Below, piece by piece: positions 27,429-36,100 of a stretch of DNA of 64,000 nucleotides. Numbering within the stretch: the stretch's first letter is position 1; each line of letters begins with the position of its first letter. The DNA lies in contig CP144172.1 in the NCBI GenBank assembly GCA_039636865.1, positions 1,550,001 to 1,614,000 on the forward strand. Reading direction: 5' to 3'. This stretch comes from Dermatophilaceae bacterium Sec6.4. GTDB lineage: Bacteria > Actinomycetota > Actinomycetes > Actinomycetales > Dermatophilaceae. The notes under the pieces were generated by a model, which was given only the letters and a program-made list of their open reading frames with translations, was not told where the DNA came from and made no database searches. The position numbers and the translations under genes were made by a program.

Positions 27429-27437
27429 TTATCCACA
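27429..27437 (+). other. Isolated DnaA box
   Basis: TTATCCACA is an exact match to the consensus DnaA 9-mer. It lies between the DUF559 start and the right repeat pair. A single box may be a chance match. Confidence 0.3.
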
Positions 27438-27461
27438 GGCCGTGACTTGCGGCGGAAACGC

Positions 27462-27532
27462 CGTTTAGGTCGCCAGCGACCGAGACGACCCGAAAGAGAC
27501 CCATCCACGCGGCGTTTACGTCGCCGGCGACC
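27462..27532 (-). repeat. Right inverted-repeat pair flanking the DUF559 gene
   Basis: Read on the minus strand, 27462-27481 is GGTCGCTGGCGACCTAAACG and 27513-27532 is GGTCGCCGGCGACGTAAACG. They mirror the left pair in sequence, order and 51-base spacing. The outer flanks also match (CGCGTT on both sides), so the inverted repeats extend to about 80 bases. Confidence 0.8.
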
Positions 27533-27621
27533 AGAACGCGGGAGGGGGAGATGAGCGGTGGGGGAAGTGACGGCATAAAGCATTCGCGGATACCGTTCTC
27601 ATCTGTAAGCCTAAGGAGAAC

Positions 27622-29094
27622 ATGCCAGCACACGACGAATTCTTCGAAACCCGAGCCAGCGCGTTGTCAGCGCGGGAACCCGACCTGTACGACGCCGACG
27701 GCTTCGTCCTCGACAAAGGCGACGAGAGCAGGGACGGCGACCAGTCCGAGCGTGAGGACCGCGCTGCGCTACGGCGTGTGCAAGGCCTGTCGACCGAGCT
27801 CGAGGATGTCACCGAGGTCGAGTACCGCCAGCTGCGACTGGAACGGGTGGTGCTCGCGGGTGTCTGGTCGGCGGGCACGTCGCAGGACGCCGAGAATTCG
27901 CTGCGCGAGCTGTCCGCGCTCGCCGAAACCGCCGGGTCCACCGTGCTTGCGGGAATGCTGCAGCGACGGAGCAAGCCGGATGCGAGCACCTGGATGGGCG
28001 CGGGTAAAGCGCGCGAACTACGCGATGTCGTGGTGGCTGAAGGCGCTGACACCGTGATCGCCGACGGTGAGCTCGCCCCGGGGCAGCGCCGCGGCCTGGA
28101 AGACGTGGTCAAGGTCAAGGTCATCGACCGGACGGCCCTGATCCTTGACATCTTCGCCCAGCACGCCAAGTCCAAAGAGGGCAAAGCGCAGGTCGAACTA
28201 GCGCAGCTGCAGTACCTGCTTCCGCGGCTCCGCGGTTGGGGTGAGTCGATGTCGCGCCAGGCCGGTGGCCAGGCGGCAGCCGGTCAGGGGATGGGTTCGC
28301 GCGGTCCCGGTGAGACCAAGATCGAGCTGGACCGTCGCCGCATCAACACCCGTATCGCCCGGCTGAAGCGTGAGCTCACCGGGATGAAGACAATGCGCGA
28401 CACCAAGCGTCATTCGCGGCGCAGCAATCACGTGCCGTCGGTAGCGATCGCGGGCTACACCAACGCCGGCAAGTCCTCGATCCTCAACCGGCTCACCGGT
28501 GCCGGTGTGCTGGTGCAGAACCAACTGTTCGCGACCCTGGACCCGACCGTGCGGCGGGCCGAGACGGCCGACGGTCGCCACTACACGATGACCGACACCG
28601 TCGGGTTCGTCAGCAACCTGCCGCATCAGCTGATCGAGGCCTTCCGCTCGACGCTGGAGGAGGTCGCCGACTGTGACCTGCTGCTGCACGTCGTCGATGG
28701 GGCCCACCCCGATCCCGAAGGCCAGATCAGCGCGGTTCGCGCCGTGCTCGCCGACGTCGGGGCACACGATGTCCGCGAGGTCATTGTGATCAACAAAGCT
28801 GACGTCGCGGAACAGGACGTCCTGGATCGCATCCAACGCACCGAGAAGCACACCATCGTCGTATCTGCCCGCACCGGGGCAGGATTCGAGGAGTTGCGCG
28901 CACTTATCGACGAGGAGCTGCCGCGCCCGGAGATCATCGTGGACGTGGTGTTGCCCTACAACAGGGGTGACCTTTTGAGCCGGATGCACGACGAGGGCGA
29001 GGTGCTCACCACCGAGCATCTGGCCGATGGCACCCGGGTGCACGCCAAGGTCAATGCTGCGCTGGACGGTGAGCTCGCGGCGTACGCCCGTTGA
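27622..29094 (+). CDS. hflX: GTPase HflX
   Basis: A 490-residue TRAFAC GTPase that splits stalled or stressed 70S ribosomes. The N-terminal HflX domain includes DASTWMGAGKARELRD and GQRRGLEDVV, followed by GSRGPGETKIELDRRRI. The G domain has G1 GYTNAGKSS, G3 DTVGF, and G4 NKAD. The first 60 residues are an acidic extension. ATG 27622 is preceded by a good TAAGGAG. A -10-like TACCGT lies at about 27592. Confidence 0.95.
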   Translation: MPAHDEFFETRASALSAREPDLYDADGFVLDKGDESRDGDQSEREDRAALRRVQGLSTELEDVTEVEYRQLRLERVVLAGVWSAGTSQDAENSLRELSALAETAGSTVLAGMLQRRSKPDASTWMGAGKARELRDVVVAEGADTVIADGELAPGQRRGLEDVVKVKVIDRTALILDIFAQHAKSKEGKAQVELAQLQYLLPRLRGWGESMSRQAGGQAAAGQGMGSRGPGETKIELDRRRINTRIARLKRELTGMKTMRDTKRHSRRSNHVPSVAIAGYTNAGKSSILNRLTGAGVLVQNQLFATLDPTVRRAETADGRHYTMTDTVGFVSNLPHQLIEAFRSTLEEVADCDLLLHVVDGAHPDPEGQISAVRAVLADVGAHDVREVIVINKADVAEQDVLDRIQRTEKHTIVVSARTGAGFEELRALIDEELPRPEIIVDVVLPYNRGDLLSRMHDEGEVLTTEHLADGTRVHAKVNAALDGELAAYAR

Positions 29095-29125
29095 CCGTGC
29101 AGCTTGCTGAGGCATAGTCGCGTGG

Positions 29126-31807
29126 GTGAGCATCGAACACGAGCGTCTGGCCGCCTCCAACGACGACCTCGCTCCATGGCGGCTATGGGGGCCCTACGTG
29201 AGCGGGCGGCAGTGGGGCACCGTCCGCGAGGACTACTCCGCAGCGGGCGACGCGTGGGACTACCTGCCGTTCGACGACGCGCACCGGCGTGCGTACCGCT
29301 GGGGTGAGGACGGGCTGGCCGGGTTGTGCGACCGGTTCGGCTTCTTCAACCTCTCCCTCGCGCTCTGGAACGGCGCCGACGACCGACTCAAAGACCGGTT
29401 GTTCGGGCTCACCAACAGTCAGGGCAACCACGGTGAGGACGTCAAGGAGGTCTGGTGGCCCACCGACGCCACGCCGACGCATTCGTATGCCAGTTGGCTC
29501 TACCGCTATCCCCAGCAGGCCTTCCCGTATGCGGAACTGTTGCACGAGAACGCAGCCCGCGGCAGAGACGACGCCGAATACGAGCTGACCGATACCGGGA
29601 TCCTGGCCGACGACCGGTTCTTCGACATCGAGGTCACCCATGCGAAGGCGACGCCCACCGACATCGTCGTGCAGGTCACGGCGACCAACCACGGCCCGGA
29701 CGAGGCACCGCTGGATCTGATCCTGCAGGGCTGGTTCCGCAATACCTGGGCCTGGGGTCGCGATTCCCGCAAACCGAGTATGCAACGCACCGGGGACCAC
29801 GTGCAGTTCCAGCACGACTGGCTGGGCGGCTATCAGCTCGTCGCAGAGGGCGAACCCCAGATCCTGTTCTGCGACAACGAAACCGATGACTTCGCTCTCT
29901 ACGGCACCGCAAGCGCGTCGGACTGCCCCAAGGATGGTCTGGATCAGACCATCGTGCATGGCAACACGGCGTGCACCCGATCCGATCAGGGCACCAAGGT
30001 CGGCTTCCGGTGGCACTTCGACGCGGTCGGTGCCGGGCAGTCCGTCACGGTCCGACTGCGACTGACCGCGCTACCGCAAGAAGGCCCTGCAGCCACGACG
30101 GAGAAGGCGGGTAGAGACCTCCGCGCCACAGCGGGCGCCGACCACGCACCGGTCGCTGCGGCATCCGACGATGGGAGTGACACCGTGCTGACCGCCCGCC
30201 GCGCCGAGTCGGACGAGTTCTACGCGCAGGTGCTCGCCGGGGCCGCCGACGACCAGGAACGGCACATCGCCCGCCGCGCGTTCGCTGGACTGCTCTGGGG
30301 CCGCCAGCTGTACCGCTACAGCGTCGCGGAGTGGCTGGAGGGAGACCCGGCGCAACCCGAGCCGCCCGCGCAGCGTCGAACGGGGCGCAACTCGCGCTTC
30401 TCGCATCTGGACATCGCCGACATCATCTCGATGCCGGACGAGTGGGAGTACCCGTGGTTCGCCTCCTGGGACCTGGCCTTTCACACCCTGCCGTTGGCTG
30501 ATGTCGACCCGTGGTTCGCCAAATTGCAGATCGAGTTGATGGTGCGCGAGTGGAGCCAGCACCCCAACGGGCAGCTCCCCGCCTATGAGTGGGACTTCGG
30601 CGACGTCAACCCACCGGTCCTCGCGTGGGCAGCGCGGATGGTGCACAGGGTCGACGGCGGCTCTGACACCGGGTTCCTGGTGCGGGTCTTCAGCAAGCTG
30701 TTGCTGAATTTCTCCTGGTGGGTCAACCGCAAGGACGCGGATGGCTCCTACCTCTTCGAAGGGGGCTTCCTGGGGATGGACAACATCGGGTTCTTCGACC
30801 GTTCCGCGCCGTTGTCGGGCGGTGCCCGCTTGGAGCAGTCCGATGCCACGAGTTGGATGGCGTTCTACGCGCTGTCGATGCTGCAGCTGGCGGTCGAGCT
30901 GGCCAGGAATGCGCCGGGCTGGGACGACGTGGCGCGGATGTTCTTCGAATACTTCCTGCGCCTGGCCGGTGCGATGGACGACTTCGGATCGGCAGGGGTA
31001 TCCCTCTGGTCACCGGAGGACGGCTTCTACTACGACACGCTGGTCCGCGCGGACGGCAGCAGCGAGCAGTTGCCGGTGCGGTCACTGGTCGGCCTGTTGC
31101 CGCTGATCGCCGTGCACTCCATTCACCCGATCGTGCTGGACCAGATCGGCGAACTCGTCGACGAGGTCGAGTGGATGCAGCGGCGCGACACTGCGCTCGC
31201 CGACGCGCTGATCCATCACGAGTCGCACGAGGACGACCGGGTGACGATTGCACTCGTGCCGTCGCAGCGCCGAACGGCGCTCTACCGCAGGCTCTTCGAC
31301 GAGGCGGAGTTCCTCTCGCCGCACGGGATCCGGTCGTTGTCGGCGGTGTACCGCGACGGTTTCGAGGCTGATGTGGACGGCTCCCAGATGTCGATCCGGT
31401 ACGTGCCGGGGGAGTCCGACAGCGGACTGTTCGGTGGCAACTCCAACTGGCGCGGCCCGGTATGGATGCCGGTGAACGTGCTGCTGCTGGACGCGCTGCG
31501 TAGTTACGCAGCCGCAGAGCCGGACCTGCTCGTGGAGCACCCGACAGGAAGTGGCGTCTCGCTGACGTTGCAGCAGATCGCCGATGACCTACGGGCACGG
31601 TTGATCGGCTTGATGCGCACTGACGCGAACGGCCGGAGGCCGGGGACCCCGACCTGGTATTCCAGCGGCCCGTTGTGGGATCCGCACGTGACCTTCAGCG
31701 AGTACTTTCATGGCGACACCGGCGCGGGTCTCGGTGCCACGCATCAGACGGGATGGACGGCGCTGCTCGCGCATCTCATCTGTCACCCGGGCGGTCTGCG
31801 CGACTGA
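29126..31807 (+). CDS. GH63-family glucosidase-like protein
   Basis: An 893-residue cytoplasmic protein with an (alpha/alpha)6 glycosidase domain. The stretch [20 protein letters not shown] and the later [13 protein letters not shown] are hallmarks of GH63 and related glucosidases. The N-terminal 330 residues form a beta-sandwich. Bacterial relatives act on alpha-glucosidic or glycerate-linked sugars; the substrate here is not known. No signal peptide is seen. GTG 29126 starts it, 31 bases after hflX. Confidence 0.82.
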   Translation: MSIEHERLAASNDDLAPWRLWGPYVSGRQWGTVREDYSAAGDAWDYLPFDDAHRRAYRWGEDGLAGLCDRFGFFNLSLALWNGADDRLKDRLFGLTNSQGNHGEDVKEVWWPTDATPTHSYASWLYRYPQQAFPYAELLHENAARGRDDAEYELTDTGILADDRFFDIEVTHAKATPTDIVVQVTATNHGPDEAPLDLILQGWFRNTWAWGRDSRKPSMQRTGDHVQFQHDWLGGYQLVAEGEPQILFCDNETDDFALYGTASASDCPKDGLDQTIVHGNTACTRSDQGTKVGFRWHFDAVGAGQSVTVRLRLTALPQEGPAATTEKAGRDLRATAGADHAPVAAASDDGSDTVLTARRAESDEFYAQVLAGAADDQERHIARRAFAGLLWGRQLYRYSVAEWLEGDPAQPEPPAQRRTGRNSRFSHLDIADIISMPDEWEYPWFASWDLAFHTLPLADVDPWFAKLQIELMVREWSQHPNGQLPAYEWDFGDVNPPVLAWAARMVHRVDGGSDTGFLVRVFSKLLLNFSWWVNRKDADGSYLFEGGFLGMDNIGFFDRSAPLSGGARLEQSDATSWMAFYALSMLQLAVELARNAPGWDDVARMFFEYFLRLAGAMDDFGSAGVSLWSPEDGFYYDTLVRADGSSEQLPVRSLVGLLPLIAVHSIHPIVLDQIGELVDEVEWMQRRDTALADALIHHESHEDDRVTIALVPSQRRTALYRRLFDEAEFLSPHGIRSLSAVYRDGFEADVDGSQMSIRYVPGESDSGLFGGNSNWRGPVWMPVNVLLLDALRSYAAAEPDLLVEHPTGSGVSLTLQQIADDLRARLIGLMRTDANGRRPGTPTWYSSGPLWDPHVTFSEYFHGDTGAGLGATHQTGWTALLAHLICHPGGLRD

Positions 31808-31869
31808 GCTGCATGAGTTCATCCACAGGGTGGGTCGGGCTGCCCTGCCGGAGGTCATACCCTGGCCCG

Positions 31870-34344
31870 ATGCCCGCCGACCTGGACGACTTGCTTGCCG
31901 CTGCTGTCCAGGGTGTGGGCGGCACACCCCGCGAAGGGCAGTCGCGGATGGCGCACGCGGTGCACGATGCGCTCGCCGACGACACCCATCTGCTCGCGCA
32001 GGCGGGCACGGGCACCGGTAAGTCGCTGGCCTACCTGGTGCCCGCCATCGCGCACGCGGTGCAGAGTGGCAAGCCCGCGATCATCGCTACCGCGACGCTG
32101 GCACTGCAGGCGCAGATCGTCGACCGCGACCTGCCGCGCATCGCCGACGCGCTCGCCCCGGTGCTCGGCCGCCGACCGACGTACGGGCTGGTCAAGGGCC
32201 GCCGCAACTATGTATGTGTCAACAAGCTCGGGGGTGGGTACCCGGATGACGACGGTGACGGGCTGCTGTCGGTCGGCGAGGTCGACCAGCAGGCCGGCCG
32301 GCTCGGCGCCGAAGTGCTGCGACTGCGTGAATGGGCCGACGAGACCGAGTCCGGGGACCGCGACGACCTGGTTCCCGGCGTCAGCGAACGCGCGTGGCGG
32401 CAGGTATCGGTATCGGCTCTGGAGTGTCTGGGCTCGAAGTGTCCGATGGTGACCGAGTGCTTCGTGGAGCAGGCCCGTACCCACGCCAAGGACTGCGACG
32501 TCGTGGTGACCAACCACAGCTTTATGGCGATCGACGCCTTCGAGGGCCGTCGGATGCTGCCCGAGCACGACCTGCTGGTCATCGATGAGGGCCATGAGCT
32601 GGTCGACCGCGTGACCTCGACCGTCACCGACGAGCTGTCCGCCGGGATGGCCGGCGCGGCTGCCCGGCGTTGCGGGCGACTCGCCGACACCTCGGCGATG
32701 ACCGACGCGGGTGAGTTCGTGCAGAGCGTGCTGGAGCGGTTGGCGCCCGGCCGGTTGACCGGCTTGCCGGAGGATCTCGCGCTCGGGCTGGGCCGGTTGC
32801 GCGATACCGCCCGAGACGTCATCAGTCAGCTCAAACCGGAGCAGGGCGCCGCAGCCGACGGTGGTCGCCAGGTCGCGCAGGCCGCCGTCGACGAGGTGTT
32901 CGACACCGCCGCCCGGGTGCTGGAGCAGCGGGCGTTGGACGTGGCGTGGATCTCCGATGATCCGCGCCGGGGCCACCTGCTGCGCGTCGCGCCGATGAGC
33001 GTGGCGATGGCGTTGCGTGACGCTGTCTTCGGCGAACGCACCGTCGTGATCACCTCGGCCACGCTGGAGCTGGGCGGCAGCTTCGATGCCATCGCAGGCA
33101 GCCTGGGCCTGCGCGGTGCGGGCGGGCCCAGCTGGAAGGGGCTGGACGTCGGTTCACCGTTCGACTATCCGAGCCAGGCGATCGCCTACGTCGCCCGGGC
33201 GCTCCCGGCACCGGGGCGCGACGGCCCGAGCGAGGCGATGCTGGACGAGATCGAGACATTGATCCGGGCAGCGGGCGGGCGGACCCTGGGGCTGTTCTCC
33301 TCCCGCCGGGCGGCCCAAGTTGCCGCCGAGGCCATGCGTGAGCGGCTGGGCACGACCTTCCCGGTCCTGTGCCAGGGGGATGACCAGATCGCGACCCTGG
33401 TGCGGCAGTTCGCCTCCGACGCAGCCACCTGCCTGTTCGGGACGATGACGCTGTGGCAGGGCGTCGACGTGCCGGGCAGTGCGTGCCAGCTGGTGCTGAT
33501 CGACCGCATCCCGTTCCCACGCCCGGACGACCCGCTCGCGTCCGCGCGCACCGAGGAGATCGCCCGCCGGGGCGGCAACGGCTTCATGGCGGTATCGGCG
33601 ACGCATGCCGCGCTGCGGCTGGCGCAGGGTGCGGGCCGGTTGATCCGCCGCGCCGATGACAGGGGAGTGGTGGCCTTTCTGGACCCCCGCATGGTGACCG
33701 CGCGGTATGCCGGATTCCTGCAGTCCACCCTGCCGCCGTTCTGGCCGACCAGCGACCGCGCCCTGGTGCTCAACGCGCTACGCCGGCTGGACGAGACCGC
33801 GACGCCGCTCGTAGCGGTGCAGGCCAAGGAGCGACGCCCTGCCGCCAACTCGCCGGCCCCCGTCGTGCGTGACGACGACACGTCTGCGCTCGCGACGCCC
33901 TCCACAGATGGGCCCGTCGAGCACCCCGCACCGGCGGAGAGCTTCACACCGGTTGCCACCCCGCTGCCCGACGCGTCAAGTCCCCAGCAGGACCTTCTCG
34001 ACAGCCTGCGCGCGCAGGTGGCCCACGTTGAATCGCAGCCGCTGGCCCAGCCCTCGATCATGCCGCTGGGCGCCAACCGGCCGCTCGCCCCGCAGCAGCC
34101 GGCTGTGGACCGCGTCCCCGTGGCCGAGGAACAGCCGCAGGAGCCTGAGCCGGCCCGTGCGGAACCCACCTTGCGGGTCGTCGCAGCAGACGGTGAGCGG
34201 GTCTGGAGCGCCGACGACGACGACGAATTACGCGATGGCGTCGAGATGGGGTTGGACGCAGCCGAGCTGGCAGAACACCTCGGCATTCCGGCTGCAGAGG
34301 TGGCGGCGCGGTCCGTTGTGCTCGGCCTGGACCTGCAGCACTGA
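31870..34344 (+). CDS. dinG: ATP-dependent DNA helicase DinG-like
   Basis: An 824-residue XPD/DinG-type superfamily 2 helicase. Walker A is AQAGTGTGKSLAYL and the DEAH box is LLVIDEGHELVD. Four cysteines for an Fe-S cluster are present: one in RRNYVCVNKL and three in LECLGSKCPMVTECF. Helicase motif VI is near RLAQGAGRLIRR. A Pro/Ala-rich linker leads to a C-terminal acidic segment DDDDELRDGVEMGLDAAELA that looks like a small helical domain. It probably resolves replication and recombination intermediates. holA follows closely. Confidence 0.9.
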   Translation: MPADLDDLLAAAVQGVGGTPREGQSRMAHAVHDALADDTHLLAQAGTGTGKSLAYLVPAIAHAVQSGKPAIIATATLALQAQIVDRDLPRIADALAPVLGRRPTYGLVKGRRNYVCVNKLGGGYPDDDGDGLLSVGEVDQQAGRLGAEVLRLREWADETESGDRDDLVPGVSERAWRQVSVSALECLGSKCPMVTECFVEQARTHAKDCDVVVTNHSFMAIDAFEGRRMLPEHDLLVIDEGHELVDRVTSTVTDELSAGMAGAAARRCGRLADTSAMTDAGEFVQSVLERLAPGRLTGLPEDLALGLGRLRDTARDVISQLKPEQGAAADGGRQVAQAAVDEVFDTAARVLEQRALDVAWISDDPRRGHLLRVAPMSVAMALRDAVFGERTVVITSATLELGGSFDAIAGSLGLRGAGGPSWKGLDVGSPFDYPSQAIAYVARALPAPGRDGPSEAMLDEIETLIRAAGGRTLGLFSSRRAAQVAAEAMRERLGTTFPVLCQGDDQIATLVRQFASDAATCLFGTMTLWQGVDVPGSACQLVLIDRIPFPRPDDPLASARTEEIARRGGNGFMAVSATHAALRLAQGAGRLIRRADDRGVVAFLDPRMVTARYAGFLQSTLPPFWPTSDRALVLNALRRLDETATPLVAVQAKERRPAANSPAPVVRDDDTSALATPSTDGPVEHPAPAESFTPVATPLPDASSPQQDLLDSLRAQVAHVESQPLAQPSIMPLGANRPLAPQQPAVDRVPVAEEQPQEPEPARAEPTLRVVAADGERVWSADDDDELRDGVEMGLDAAELAEHLGIPAAEVAARSVVLGLDLQH

Positions 34345-34380
34345 GCACGGTCGTCGGACCCGCATGGCAGGGTGTGCCGT

Positions 34381-35343
34381 ATGTCGCAGACGCCCGCCTT
34401 CGTCCTGATCTCAGGCCCGGAGCGGGTGCTTGCCCAGCGCGGCCTGGACAGCGCGTTGGATGTCTACCGCGCCGCTGACCCTCGGTCGGAGGTGGTGCGC
34501 CTCACCGCATCGGACTACCTGGCCGGTTCGCTTCTGGTGCATGCCAGCCCGAGCCTGTTCGGCGGCACCACCGTGGTGGTCGTGCAGGACGTTGACGAAG
34601 CAACCGATGACCTGCAATCCGACCTGCTGACCGTCATCGGTCAGGGCGTGCTCGATGACCTGCGGCTGGTCGTCATGCACAAGGGCGGCAACCGCGCCAA
34701 GCGGGTTCTGGATGCTCTCAAAGGCGCCGGGGCGCGGCGTATCGATGCGCCGGCGATCAAGACCGACCGCGAGAAACACGAATTTCTGACCCACGAGTTC
34801 CGCCGAGAGCGGCGCAAGGCGACCCCGGAGGCCGTCCGGGCATTGCTGGAGGCCGTCGGCCGCGACGTGTCCGAGCTCGCGTCAGCCGCGAAACAACTGG
34901 TCGACGACACGCAGGGCCTGATCGACGTCGAACAGGTCGAGAGGTACCACGGGGGCAGAGTCGACGCGTCCGGATTCCGGGTGGCCGACGCGGCGGTCGC
35001 GGGTGAGGCGTCCGAGGCGCTACGGCTGTTGCGGCACGCCATTTCATCAGGTGTCGACCCGGTCCCGATCGTGGCCGTCCTGGCGAGTCAACTACGACAG
35101 ATCGCACGGGTGGCGACCGCGGGCGGCGGGTCCGCCGCATCACTCGCCAGCACGCTGGGAATGGCGCCCTGGCAGGTCGACCGCGCTCGCACAGCGGCGC
35201 GGGGGTGGGACGGTGAGCGACTCGGCGCGGCGATTCAGGCGGTCGCCGCGGCCGACTTCGCGGTCAAGGGCGGTGGCCGGGACCCGGTCTACGCCGTCGA
35301 GCACGCCATCCTGACCATCACCCGCCACCGAGGCACCCGCTGA
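34381..35343 (+). CDS. holA: DNA polymerase III subunit delta
   Basis: A 320-residue HolA, the clamp-loader subunit that opens the sliding clamp. LISGPERVLAQRG begins the AAA-like domain, which lacks a true Walker A, as expected for delta. ALLEAVGRDVSELASAAKQL and RLLRHAISSGVDPVPIVAVL are conserved. It starts at ATG 34381, 36 bases after dinG. rpsT follows on the same strand. Confidence 0.92.
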   Translation: MSQTPAFVLISGPERVLAQRGLDSALDVYRAADPRSEVVRLTASDYLAGSLLVHASPSLFGGTTVVVVQDVDEATDDLQSDLLTVIGQGVLDDLRLVVMHKGGNRAKRVLDALKGAGARRIDAPAIKTDREKHEFLTHEFRRERRKATPEAVRALLEAVGRDVSELASAAKQLVDDTQGLIDVEQVERYHGGRVDASGFRVADAAVAGEASEALRLLRHAISSGVDPVPIVAVLASQLRQIARVATAGGGSAASLASTLGMAPWQVDRARTAARGWDGERLGAAIQAVAAADFAVKGGGRDPVYAVEHAILTITRHRGTR

Positions 35344-35392
35344 CCCGCTCGCCTCTCCGACCGACTCCAGCCGTCGCAGCGATGCCGCTGAT

Positions 35393-35421
35393 TTGGGTGC
35401 GCCTGGCTGCGCTGGTAGATT
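35393..35421 (+). promoter_or_regulatory. rpsT promoter
   Basis: TTGGGT (35393-35398) and TAGATT (35416-35421) are separated by 17 bases, fitting a housekeeping sigma promoter. The implied 5' leader before rpsT is about 138 bases, long enough for S20 autoregulation. Confidence 0.6.
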
Positions 35422-35565
35422 TGCCAATCGCGTGCGCGCTCCGGTCGTGCGCGCATGCATCATGTTCTTGTACGACGAGTTCGCCGGGTGTCGTCGATGC
35501 CCTCTTTATCGTCGTGAAAGTCGCCCTCATACGACACCATCGATTTCGACCAAGGAAGTTCATTC

Positions 35566-35826
35566 GTGGCAAACATCAAGTCGCAGATCAAGCGGGTCAA
35601 GACCAACGCGATCCGCACGGAGCGCAACAAGGCTCACAAGTCCGAGGTGCGCACCTGGATCCGCAAGGTCCGTGAGGCCGCCGAGTCCGGTGACAAGCCG
35701 GCCGCCGAAGAGGCGCTGCGTACCGCAGGCAAGAAGCTGGACAAGGCCGTGACCAAGGGCGTTATCCACAAGAATCAGGCCGCCAACAAGAAGTCGGCGA
35801 TGGCCAAGAAGGTCAACGCGCTCTGA
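35566..35826 (+). CDS. rpsT: 30S ribosomal protein S20
   Basis: An 86-residue basic helical protein of the small subunit that binds 16S rRNA. It starts [20 protein letters not shown] and ends [12 protein letters not shown], as expected. The start is GTG, preceded by AAGGAAG; a weak start is typical of autoregulated S20 genes. A strong hairpin follows the stop. Confidence 0.97.
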   Translation: MANIKSQIKRVKTNAIRTERNKAHKSEVRTWIRKVREAAESGDKPAAEEALRTAGKKLDKAVTKGVIHKNQAANKKSAMAKKVNAL

Positions 35827-35848
35827 GTGCAGGCATCCCGCACCATCC

Positions 35849-35884
35849 GACGCCGGTCATCCCTGTTCAGGGGTGACCGGCGTC
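35849..35884 (+). terminator. rpsT terminator
   Basis: GACGCCGGTCATCCC pairs with GGGTGACCGGCGTC with one wobble or bulge position around a short loop. It begins 22 bases after the rpsT stop and separates rpsT from the leuS leader. Confidence 0.75.
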
Positions 35885-35922
35885 GCGCGTTGTTCGGGAT
35901 CTGGTGGGTCGCGAGGTTGCGG

Positions 35923-35928
35923 TAACCT
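35923..35928 (+). promoter_or_regulatory. -10 element for the leuS leader transcript
   Basis: TAACCT fits TANNNT and ends 7 bases before the ATG of the leader peptide, so transcription probably begins at or next to that ATG. No strong -35 is seen. Confidence 0.5.
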
Positions 35929-35935
35929 CTGACGC

Positions 35936-35962
35936 ATGCATTGCCTGCGCCCCCTTATCTAG
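35936..35962 (+). CDS. Candidate leuS leader peptide (8 residues)
   Basis: The frame encodes M-H-C-L-R-P-L-I and then TAG. Two of eight codons are for leucine, CTG and the CTT that is rare in GC-rich genomes. The start is probably leaderless, as the -10 ends 7 bases upstream. The stop overlaps the first base of a strong hairpin. This is the layout of a ribosome-mediated attenuator sensing leucyl-tRNA; coding is inferred from context. Confidence 0.5.
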   Translation: MHCLRPLI

Positions 35963-36006
35963 CCGCGTTCGATTCAGGCCCTTCACTGAGCCGATCGATA
36001 CGCGGC
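35962..36006 (+). promoter_or_regulatory. leuS leader hairpin
   Basis: GCCGCGTTCGAT (35962-35973) pairs with ATCGATACGCGGC (35994-36006), leaving one bulged base. Inside, TCAG can pair with CTGA. The stem begins at the leader-peptide stop codon, where a terminating ribosome would melt it and a stalled one would not reach it. Confidence 0.6.
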
Positions 36007-36008
36007 CA

Positions 36009-36034
36009 CCCCTTGCCTGAGCAGGGGGTTTTCT
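36009..36034 (+). terminator. Rho-independent terminator in the leuS leader
   Basis: CCCCTTGC pairs with GCAGGGGG across a CTGA loop, and TTTTCTC follows. This is the only hairpin I found in the window with a clear U-tract. It ends about 67 bases before leuS, so it must be bypassed for leuS to be expressed. Confidence 0.7.
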
Positions 36035-36100
36035 CATGCAGTCAGCTGCCGCACGCAGCGAGTCCGGCCCCGCAGGCGAGGATCTGATGAAGGAAGAATC

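Noticed and set aside
26528..27540. CRISPR-like reading of the paired 20-mers around DUF559
   Set aside because: Only two copies per side, inverted relative to each other, with no Cas genes; this does not fit a CRISPR array.
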